Positions 1-5,953 of a stretch of 14,103 nt of DNA are shown here, one piece after another. The translations under genes were made by a program, and so were the position numbers. Positions within the stretch are counted from its first letter, which is position 1. Every line of letters starts with the position of its first letter. Source of the stretch: an uncultured Prevotella sp. (GTDB lineage Bacteria; Bacteroidota; Bacteroidia; Bacteroidales; Bacteroidaceae); the NCBI GenBank assembly GCA_900314365.1, contig OMVH01000280.1:1-14103 (forward strand), in the 5' to 3' direction. The notes below the pieces were generated by a model, which had not been told where the DNA came from, did not search any database, and saw only the letters and a program-made list of their open reading frames with translations.

Positions 1-75
1 GTCGGTTGGCAAAACGCGCGAAGTCTTTAATTTCTTTTCTTGAGGCAACTTTCCTTATATTGATGTTGCTGGTAT

Positions 76-1029
76 TCATGAGTGTGGAGTTGTTTCCTTA
101 TTGTCGTCGGTTTCGGATTCACTTGGGACTGTCCTTTCCTTATTCTCCTGGGTTCTCCAAGGATAGTTTGAGCGATAGGCGTTAGGCGACATTCCAAGCT
201 GGTCTTTTGCATACTTGCCGAAGAACGATGCGTTGGGGAAGCCAAGCAGGGCTGCAATTTCCTTGATGTCTTTATCTGTGGCCTTGAGGTAGAAGCGTAT
301 GTCGTCGCAAACATAGTCGTGAATCCACTGTTTGGCCGACTTGTTGGTGCTCCGCTTGCAGAGCATGGAGAGGTATTTGGGTGTGATGCAGAGCTTGCGT
401 GCGTAGTAGCTCACGGGGTGATACTTCACCTTCTCACTGTCGAGCATGGCGATGAAGCGCGAGAAGTAGGAGCCGCCGGCGCCCTTTATCTCTTGCTCTG
501 GTTCACCGGCACTGATGAGGCCTACGACCCATGTAAGCAACGAGAACAATATGCCGACTTGCACCTGCGACTTCATATTGTTTTCCTCCTTCGTGGAGTA
601 GAGCAGCCGGCCCAGTTCGTAGAACTTGGCGAGGATAGGCAGTCGTTCAGGAGTGATGGTCACCTTCACCATCTTGTTCATGTATATGGCTTTGTTCCAC
701 GCGTCAAGATGTCCGTGGAGAAGCAGGTGGAGCATCGGCGTGGAGACGAGCAAAGCCTTGCTCTCGTAGTCGCTGCTGAAGAGTGCATCGCTCACGGTGA
801 CTTGCGAGGGGAGAATGAGCAGCTCGCCTGCACCGGCCTTTATGGTAGTGTCGTTGACCTCGGCCTGCATGTGGCCTTGAACACAGAAGACGAAGATGTT
901 CTTGTCTGTCTTTACGGGTTTTGCCGAACCAATGTTACGGATGTTGTCGATGAAGGCTATTTCCTTGAGTAGCGTTTCGTCGTTTCCCGTCACTGTGATG
1001 TTGTCCCAGATATCGTATTGCTTGTCCAT
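76..1029 (-). CDS. AraC-family transcriptional regulator
   Basis: This 317-residue protein has the two-part layout of an AraC/XylS regulator. The N-terminal part (about residues 43-80) resembles a cupin-type sensing domain, with a beta-rich stretch ending in GELLILPSQV, the usual shape of AraC ligand-binding domains. The C-terminal DNA-binding region has two helix-turn-helix units at about 205-228 and 255-278; the second carries IKEIAALLGFPNASFFGKYAK followed by GMSPNAYR, the family signature. A polar tail of about 28 residues follows the domain and is unusually long. The start codon is 13 bp after the stop of the upstream barrel-protein gene on the same strand, so the two are probably co-transcribed. 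The ligand and target genes cannot be read from the sequence. Assignment to the family is firm; the role, perhaps control of its own operon, is a guess. Confidence 0.93.
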   Translation of the reverse strand: MDKQYDIWDNITVTGNDETLLKEIAFIDNIRNIGSAKPVKTDKNIFVFCVQGHMQAEVNDTTIKAGAGELLILPSQVTVSDALFSSDYESKALLVSTPMLHLLLHGHLDAWNKAIYMNKMVKVTITPERLPILAKFYELGRLLYSTKEENNMKSQVQVGILFSLLTWVVGLISAGEPEQEIKGAGGSYFSRFIAMLDSEKVKYHPVSYYARKLCITPKYLSMLCKRSTNKSAKQWIHDYVCDDIRFYLKATDKDIKEIAALLGFPNASFFGKYAKDQLGMSPNAYRSNYPWRTQENKERTVPSESETDDNKETTPHS

Positions 1030-1042
1030 AGTTGTTCGCTTG

Positions 1043-3565
1043 TCAGAATTGCATCATGAATGTAAACCGGATTCCCCATTTGTCAATGTTGGGGTTGTCA
1101 AGATAGGTGAGTCGGCGGACGTAGTTGATACCGAACACCTTGAAAATGTTGTTGATGCCCACCATAACCTCCCAGTAAGGCTTGTCGGTCATACGCTGTA
1201 CGCCGTCGGGCATCTTGAAGAGCATGTTGTCACCGGGATGCTGAGAGGGATCGTTCTTGGAGGTGAGATGCCCCCACATTCCCTTGACGGCAAACACCTC
1301 GCGCCATTTGAGCTTCTTGATGAGGGGAATGCGGTTGAGCAGCTTGCCGTTGGGCTCCCAAAGTGCAGACCACATCACATAGCGGTCGTTGAGGAACTCC
1401 ATGTTGCGCATGAGACTGAAGGTCTCGTCGGCAAAGTCAGTGAAGTAGGTGAGCGATACGGGCGGCATGCAGAGCAGCGGGAAGGGCACTTTGTTCCACT
1501 GGGCCCGGCCGATGACTCGCAGGTTCAGAGCACCGAAGCTTCCGAACCACAGACGCTTGTACATTTTCAGCTCAGTCATGTTCGAGGAGTACTGTCCGCC
1601 CAGGAGATGCTTCAGTCCCACGGTATGGGTGAGCTGGAAGTCGGGTGAGTCGAGGTTGATGGGCCACCGGCGCTGTTTGGTGTTGATGAAGCTTTGGTTT
1701 GGCCAGAAGCGCAGGGTGCCTGAGAGCTCGGTGGTGCGTATGCCGCTGAGCTCGTCTCTGCCGTCAACGGGGATGAAGTGCAGGTCGCCGGCAGGTTTGT
1801 TGCTCTCCGTCTTAATGGCGGCGCCGAAGCTCATTCCCCAGTCGGTCTCGTAAGTGAAGGTGAGGCGCTGACGGTTGTAGAAGTACATCTGCTTGACATT
1901 CTGCGTACGGAACGACTCGAAGACATTATCCTTGTTGTTGGTCAGATATTTGTCGGCAGGCGACATGAGGTCGTAGCTCGTCTCGAACGTCAGGCTCCTC
2001 ACCGGATACTCGAAGGGCGAGTTCTCCTTGGTGTTGAAAGAGTAGGTCACCTCGCTGTTGTAGTACCACTTATGGCTCTGATTACCGTAGGCCACAAAGC
2101 CATTCCAGAACAGATGAGGGTTGAGTGCTGCCATTGTGCGGCCACTCAGCCGGAAGCGGTAGCCGTCGACGAAGTTATGGGAGACAAGGGTGTTGATGGG
2201 ACCGAAGTCGAAGCGGCTGCGGTGCCCGGGCTTGCTCGTCTCTACAAAGTTCTCGATGAGCATCTTCACTCCCAGTTGCACGATGCCGAAGTTGCGGCTC
2301 TTCGTGATGCGATAGACAAAGTAGTCCATGTTCTTCTCGCCGGCTGTGAGTGGCATGGTGCGCCGCTCGTCCCAGAAGTGGTCGCTGCGGATGTTGGCGC
2401 TGGGCTCCTGTTTCACGGGGGAGTTGCCTTTGAGCAGATGAGGGTCGATGGCACTGAAATCGTAGTTGCCCAGTGTGGTGTTGCGCACCACGAGAACCTT
2501 CGGCATGAAGGAGGTCAGTCGCAGCACAGCGTACATCTTGTCGTCGGAGAGCACCCAGTCACCGTTGGGAAGTTTTGCGAAATCCTGCGTGATGCGCATC
2601 TTGTCGACGAAGTTGATGTCGCTCTTCTTGGGAATGTCGAGCACGCAGTGCTTCACCTGAAGGGCGCTGTCCTTGGTGATATAGAGCTCACCCTTGAAGC
2701 CGAAGTCCTGCTGATTGGCCGGATAGAAAAGCACGTGGTAGCAGCTATCGTTCTTGTACTGCAGGGTGTCCTCAATGTAGAAGTGATAAAAGGAGATGGC
2801 TGTCTTTCCGATGGGACTTGGAAAGGGGTACTGCAAAAGTCTCACGTGGTCGTCGTTGATATTGACGTCCTGGAACACCTCCTTGAGCAGTGAGTTGATG
2901 ATGTCGCCCGTCTGCAACAATTTGTTCACACCCGTGCTCCGCTTACCCTCGATGATGGTGCGCTCCTTGTGCGGGTCTTTGCGGTAGAGCATCCGCGAGA
3001 GCGTCTCGTCGACGGAGATGGGGAGGATGAGGGCTGTGTCAATGGGCGACTTTTCCACCTGTTGCAGGTACCAACGCTGACGCTGATGCCGAATGGTGTC
3101 GATGTTGTTCTCCGAGAGCGTAATCTTCTGATATTTCTCGTAGGAGTAGTAGTCGTGTCTGTCGAGCTGAGTCTCCTTCTTACGGGCGATAACCTTGCGC
3201 ATGAGCTCCACTGCAGGATTGTCCTTGCGGCGGTAGCGCTTGCGGCGGGCTTTCACGGTGACCTCGGTCACACTGCCCGACTCCGGACGGAGGGCAATGA
3301 TGAGCGAGTCCTTGTCGCTGCGTATTTGTATGGTTCGGGTACTATAGCCAATGCTGCTCACTGAGAGCTTGTGGCCGGGATGAAATGCTATCCTGAAATG
3401 TCCGTCGACATCGCACACTACACTTACGCGCAGGTCCTTATAGCTCACGCTTGCAAACGGTACTGGGAGCTTGTCGGTGGCGTCGATGACGGTACCATGC
3501 ACTTGGGCGTGGACCCATGCAAACGCTATTAGACCGAGAAGCGTGAGGAGCAATCTTTTCTTCAT
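1043..3565 (-). CDS. DUF5686 outer-membrane protein with carboxypeptidase-regulatory-like N-terminal domain
   Basis: The 840-residue product starts at the ATG that gives MKKRLLLTLLGLIAFAWVHA, a clear signal peptide probably cut before Gln21. An upstream in-frame ATG (at 3619) would add 18 polar residues ahead of the signal and overlap the predicted promoter, so it was rejected. Residues 21-106 form a beta-sandwich of the carboxypeptidase D regulatory-like type seen on many Bacteroidetes outer-membrane proteins. A highly basic patch follows, then KDNPAVELMRKVIARKK at about 114-130, typical of DUF5686 proteins. The remainder is rich in aromatic beta strands and ends in FTFMMQF with a terminal Phe, as expected for an outer-membrane barrel. 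The biochemical function of the family is not established to my knowledge. It is the first gene of a unit with the AraC regulator downstream. Confidence 0.9.
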   Translation of the reverse strand: MKKRLLLTLLGLIAFAWVHAQVHGTVIDATDKLPVPFASVSYKDLRVSVVCDVDGHFRIAFHPGHKLSVSSIGYSTRTIQIRSDKDSLIIALRPESGSVTEVTVKARRKRYRRKDNPAVELMRKVIARKKETQLDRHDYYSYEKYQKITLSENNIDTIRHQRQRWYLQQVEKSPIDTALILPISVDETLSRMLYRKDPHKERTIIEGKRSTGVNKLLQTGDIINSLLKEVFQDVNINDDHVRLLQYPFPSPIGKTAISFYHFYIEDTLQYKNDSCYHVLFYPANQQDFGFKGELYITKDSALQVKHCVLDIPKKSDINFVDKMRITQDFAKLPNGDWVLSDDKMYAVLRLTSFMPKVLVVRNTTLGNYDFSAIDPHLLKGNSPVKQEPSANIRSDHFWDERRTMPLTAGEKNMDYFVYRITKSRNFGIVQLGVKMLIENFVETSKPGHRSRFDFGPINTLVSHNFVDGYRFRLSGRTMAALNPHLFWNGFVAYGNQSHKWYYNSEVTYSFNTKENSPFEYPVRSLTFETSYDLMSPADKYLTNNKDNVFESFRTQNVKQMYFYNRQRLTFTYETDWGMSFGAAIKTESNKPAGDLHFIPVDGRDELSGIRTTELSGTLRFWPNQSFINTKQRRWPINLDSPDFQLTHTVGLKHLLGGQYSSNMTELKMYKRLWFGSFGALNLRVIGRAQWNKVPFPLLCMPPVSLTYFTDFADETFSLMRNMEFLNDRYVMWSALWEPNGKLLNRIPLIKKLKWREVFAVKGMWGHLTSKNDPSQHPGDNMLFKMPDGVQRMTDKPYWEVMVGINNIFKVFGINYVRRLTYLDNPNIDKWGIRFTFMMQF

Positions 3566-3616
3566 CTTGATGTATTTTGCGATATAATTCGCCTTAATGA
3601 CTATTCTAAAACGGCA

Positions 3617-3644
3617 CAAAGATACTTCGAAATATACTAAACAA
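3617..3644 (-). promoter_or_regulatory. Predicted promoter of the DUF5686-araC unit
   Basis: On the minus strand TATCTTTG (3617-3624) matches the Bacteroidetes -7 element TAnnTTTG exactly. A TTG lies 17 bp upstream (3642-3644), slightly closer than the usual spacing of about 20. The element sits about 50 nt before the start codon at 3565, which gives a plausible short leader. Not tested by any start-site data. Confidence 0.5.
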
Positions 3645-3684
3645 CGACACAGAGCATATAAAATTTCTTAATGGGAGGCATGCA

Positions 3685-3714
3685 ATGATGTTTTTGTGAA
3701 CTAAGGAACATCAT
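3685..3714. repeat. Inverted repeat, 8-bp arms
   Basis: ATGATGTT (3685-3692) is the exact reverse complement of AACATCAT (3707-3714), with a 14-nt loop. It lies upstream of the predicted promoter of the DUF5686 gene and overlaps the stop of a 56-codon minus-strand ORF. There is no T-run on either side, so it is not a standard intrinsic terminator. Confidence 0.4.
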
Positions 3715-4391
3715 GGTAGAAAAATAAACCATAAGGAAAAGTTTTCTGAATGCCTTTTCGGCGTCTTCTTTAGCGTTTTCTTTTTATTTAACAATGCGGG
3801 AAATTCAACTTTTGAGTCGTGAGGAGGGAGAACTTGTTTTTCGCTGTTTTGCCTCTTTTCTTTTATGTCCGTTTTTTCCATTTCGCGATTAAGCAGAGGC
3901 CTCTTTTATGGATGTTTGTCCAGGAATGGTTTTTGCAGAACGAAAGCCTGCGGCAGCGGCCCCGTATACTTTGTGAAGGATAAATACGGTGGTCTGTTCT
4001 CTTTTCTTTGTTTGTGATGTGTCATATTTTTTCCTCTGATTTATTAATGGAGAAACAATGGGTCGCGGTGTATGAGGCTGAGCGTAGGCACCATATCTTT
4101 GCTTCTTTATGGATGCAAAGTTACGTCAAAACACTCTTAATGCTGTTGCCGATAATAAACAGTTAATGCCCTTTTTGTATTGTCGTAGAGAGACATGAAC
4201 CGTGAAGGGGGAGTCTATGCGTGTAAAACTCTTTGGGAAATCTCCTTGTTCCTTTGGAGCTCAGATGAGTAAGCTGGTGGATGAAGTGTCACTGTGTTTT
4301 CTCTCGTACGTGGCATTCTTGTGTGCTCCCGCTCGAAGCACCTTAATATGTTGCGCACCTAATTCCTTCACCACTCCGATTATCGGCTTTT

Positions 4392-4435
4392 TCCCTTGAA
4401 CCATAAAATATAGAATAGAAACGTTGCTCAAGGGA
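4392..4435 (-). terminator. Possible weak 3' hairpin of the nuclease lipoprotein gene
   Basis: TCCCTTGA (4392-4399) and TCAAGGGA (4428-4435) form a perfect 8-bp stem about 20 nt past the nuclease stop codon. The loop is long (28 nt) and the bases that follow on the minus strand are A-rich rather than T-rich, so termination is uncertain. It may only be an mRNA-end structure. Confidence 0.25.
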
Positions 4436-4456
4436 GTGTGGAAAATGGGGCTGTCG

Positions 4457-5368
4457 TCAGTTGAGTCCCCACATTCCGGCGTCGTACTTACTCTCAATGA
4501 TGGCCTCCCGTTCATCGGGCAGGTTACAGAAGAAATCGATGCCAGTGCGCCGTTCAAGTTCATCGATACTGATAGCGAATTGGGCGAGGCGGGTCTCCTT
4601 GCTGTTGGCATACTTCTCGTGGTCGATCCAGAGGGCGATTGCATGATAAGTGCCGTTTTTCACTTTGAGCAGTGCCATAAAATAGTAACGGGGTACAAGC
4701 AGTTTCTTTCCCGTTGTCATCCAGGTGGTGCTTACGTTCTTGTTCCCATCGTTGAAGACGCCTCCGTCGATGGTTCCTCCTTTGCAGACGTAGAGTGTGT
4801 CGCAGAGGGTGCGGTTGTTGGCTACTGTTCTCACCATGTATTCCATGTTGGCCCAGACACCGCTGTTGAAGATATGTCGCATGGGCTGCATGTTGGTCAT
4901 AAAGAAAGTCTGGTAGTTGGCCTCTTTAGAGTTCAGCCGGTCAGCTGACGGGCAAATGTGGCCGTGGTCAAAGCCAGAGTTCCAGTAAGGGTCACTTGCC
5001 CATTGGAGGCTGTCGGCGAGTAGTGGGTCCTTCGGGTACTGGTTGGTATCGGAGTAGTAGCGTTTAACTCCGGGAGCATTTTTCAGGTTGCTTGCATAGA
5101 GCTCGTAGCATGACCATCGTTGTGCTTTCTTTTGCGTGTCCCACTCCGAAGCGTAGTTCAGTTCGCTGCCCGCGTAGTGAATGAGCACAATGCTTGTGGG
5201 GCTTTGGCTGACACGTGGAAACTCCATACGCCCGTATTCGCGGTGCAGTGCCGTGTTGTTGGCGTTGCTGTTGGCTGAACGTTGAGGTTCTATGGGAGAG
5301 TCGCTGCCCGAACCGGAGCAGCTTGTAAGAATGAGCGCAACTGTGAGGCCTGTAAGAATTCTCTTCAT
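4457..5368 (-). CDS. DNA/RNA non-specific endonuclease, lipoprotein (NucA/Serratia nuclease family)
   Basis: The 303-residue product starts MKRILTGLTVALILTSC, a lipoprotein signal with the lipobox Cys at 17; an upstream ATG at 5428 is rejected because it would run through a terminator-like hairpin and bury the signal. A low-complexity Ser/Asn/Pro linker follows. The beta-beta-alpha-metal core is clear: GFDHGHICPSADR at 132-144 holds the catalytic His (H137), and TNMQPM (158-163) with FNSGVWANME (167-176) supplies the metal-binding Asn (N168) and the conserved Trp and Glu. In Serratia nuclease the first motif is DRGH; here Arg is replaced by His135. Such enzymes cut DNA and RNA with a metal ion. 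A lipid anchor points to the cell envelope, inner or outer face unresolved. It lies just downstream of rpmE2 and near the TonB receptor operon. Confidence 0.93.
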   Translation of the reverse strand: MKRILTGLTVALILTSCSGSGSDSPIEPQRSANSNANNTALHREYGRMEFPRVSQSPTSIVLIHYAGSELNYASEWDTQKKAQRWSCYELYASNLKNAPGVKRYYSDTNQYPKDPLLADSLQWASDPYWNSGFDHGHICPSADRLNSKEANYQTFFMTNMQPMRHIFNSGVWANMEYMVRTVANNRTLCDTLYVCKGGTIDGGVFNDGNKNVSTTWMTTGKKLLVPRYYFMALLKVKNGTYHAIALWIDHEKYANSKETRLAQFAISIDELERRTGIDFFCNLPDEREAIIESKYDAGMWGLN

Positions 5369-5396
5369 TTCTTCAACTTGAAAGATGCGGGTATGT

Positions 5397-5448
5397 AAAA
5401 ACAAAGGTGCGCCTCGGCGTATATGCAACTACGCGCGGACGCACCTTT
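5397..5448 (-). terminator. Intrinsic terminator (or attenuator) between rpmE2 and the nuclease gene
   Basis: AAAGGTGCG (5403-5411) pairs perfectly with CGCACCTTT (5440-5448), and an inner stem GCGTA/TACGC (5417-5421 with 5430-5434) stacks inside. On the minus strand the hairpin runs straight into TTTGTTTTT (5397-5405), the form of a Rho-independent terminator. It ends only about 28 nt before the nuclease ATG, so it either ends the rpmE2 transcript or sits in the nuclease leader as an attenuator. No promoter motif is visible between it and the nuclease start. Confidence 0.68.
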
Positions 5449-5497
5449 CAATATCTTGTTGTGGCAGGGGAAAGTCCCGGCCTTGTACCGTGCTCCC

Positions 5498-5515
5498 GAT
5501 TATGAATTCACAATC
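5498..5515. promoter_or_regulatory. Near-perfect palindrome, candidate operator
   Basis: GATTATGAATTCACAATC is an 18-bp dyad with 8 of 9 base pairs matching around a central GAATTC. It lies in the gap between rpmE2 and the nuclease gene, upstream of the hairpin. Its size and symmetry fit a dimeric regulator site, but no specific protein is indicated, and no promoter was found beside it. Confidence 0.3.
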
Positions 5516-5562
5516 AGGTTTCTCAGAGCCTTGTTGTGTCGTGGGAGAAACGGCTTTCAGCC

Positions 5563-5814
5563 TTACTTCTTCAGCTTGCCGTAGCGGCTCATGAAGCGGT
5601 CTACGCGGCCGGCGCTGTCGACGAGCTTGCTCTTACCAGTATAGAAGGGGTGAGAGCTGCTTGAGATTTCTACCTTTACCACAGGGTAAGTTTCGCCTTC
5701 AAATTCTACTGTATCATTAGTCTTGCATGTAGAACGTGTAAGGAACATATCGCCGTTGGACATATCCTTGAATACGACGGGGCGATAGTCTTCGGGATGA
5801 ATACCTTTTTTCAT
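5563..5814 (-). CDS. rpmE2: 50S ribosomal protein bL31, type B
   Basis: This 83-residue protein begins MKKGIHPEDYRPVVFKDMSNG and contains SSSHPFYTGK and the VDSAGRVDRFMSRYGK ending, which mark bL31 type B. It is a component of the large ribosomal subunit near the subunit bridge. The zinc-binding Cys pairs of the type A (C+) form are absent; only one Cys is present, so it should not need zinc. The gene stands alone between the lipoprotein operon and the nuclease gene and has its own promoter and a terminator-like hairpin downstream. In several other phyla the zinc-free L31 is repressed by Zur under zinc sufficiency; no recognisable Zur box is visible here, and many Bacteroidetes appear to use type B as their main L31. 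Confidence 0.97.
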   Translation of the reverse strand: MKKGIHPEDYRPVVFKDMSNGDMFLTRSTCKTNDTVEFEGETYPVVKVEISSSSHPFYTGKSKLVDSAGRVDRFMSRYGKLKK

Positions 5815-5857
5815 TGTTTTGTTATGTTATGTTAATTGATGTTCGCGAAGGGCTCCA

Positions 5858-5910
5858 TTGCAGCCTAAACGCTTGCAGGCTGCAAAATTACGAAGAATCT
5901 TGCAGCCTGC
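5858..5910. repeat. Three-arm inverted repeat overlapping the rpmE2 promoter
   Basis: TTGCAGCCT occurs at 5858-5866 and again at 5900-5908. Between them AGGCTGCAA (5877-5885) can pair with either copy: a 9-bp stem with the first (10-nt loop) or an 11-bp stem (5875-5885 with 5900-5910, 14-nt loop) with the second. The arms cover the spacer and part of the -7 element of the predicted rpmE2 promoter and reach into the 5' leader. An operator or alternative leader fold is possible. Confidence 0.55.
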
Positions 5911-5914
5911 CAAA
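5883..5914 (-). promoter_or_regulatory. Predicted promoter of rpmE2
   Basis: On the minus strand TTTG (5911-5914) is followed after exactly 20 bp by TAATTTTG (5883-5890), an exact match to the Bacteroidetes primary sigma consensus TTTG/TAnnTTTG with standard spacing. Transcription would begin near 5876 and give a leader of about 60 nt, which ends in the A/T-rich repeats before the ATG at 5814 common in this phylum. Confidence 0.68.
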
Positions 5915-5953
5915 CTTTTAACGATGATTTTTCGAACTATCTTCTTCGGAGCT

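Larger units (their letters stand above)
3645..4456. other. Gene-poor stretch with a broken minus-strand reading frame; possible interspersed repeat or gene remnant
   Basis: No convincing intact gene lies here. On the minus strand one frame stays open from an ATG at 4404 down to 3805 (200 codons) except for TGA at 4261-4263, TGA at 4126-4128 and TAA at 3889-3891. The segment between the second and third stops is 78 sense codons with no ATG, GTG or TTG. Short ORFs also exist on this strand: 4261-4404 (47 aa), 3906-4025 (39 aa, basic, after a purine-rich GAGGAAAAA) and 3711-3881 (56 aa, Lys-rich). A plus-strand ORF of 39 codons spans 4047-4166. None resembles a family I can name. An 8-bp inverted repeat (3685-3692 with 3707-3714) and a 10-bp palindrome AGAGGCCTCT (3895-3904) are present. 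Decayed gene, multicopy intergenic element or untranslated RNA are all possible. Confidence 0.35.

Noticed and set aside
1..75. Possible terminator after the AraC gene: GCAAC/GTTGC pairing
   Set aside because: Only a 5-bp stem with a 15-nt loop and no T-run on the minus strand; insufficient evidence.
1778..2893. Long plus-strand open frame (371 codons) opposite the DUF5686 gene
   Set aside because: It is antisense to a well-supported barrel protein; the translation is a Val/His/Glu/Leu-rich shadow with no family motif and no signal.
4047..4166. Plus-strand 39-codon ORF starting MEKQWVAVYEAERRHH
   Set aside because: It overlaps promoter-like motifs and a minus-strand frame; nothing supports translation.
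4202..4399. Plus-strand 65-codon ORF with a GTG start
   Set aside because: No recognisable motif, no promoter, and it overlaps the more persistent minus-strand frame.
5467..5480. GGGGAAAGTCCCGG resembling the conserved GAGGAAAGTCC motif of RNase P RNA
   Set aside because: Only about 190 bp lie between the flanking genes, too short for RNase P RNA, and no other conserved part is seen. The match is explained by a small GGG/CCC hairpin.
5815..5840. GTTAT repeats just before the rpmE2 start as a possible Zur site
   Set aside because: They are short direct repeats, not the dyad expected of a Zur box, and A/T-rich repeats before starts are common in Bacteroidetes.
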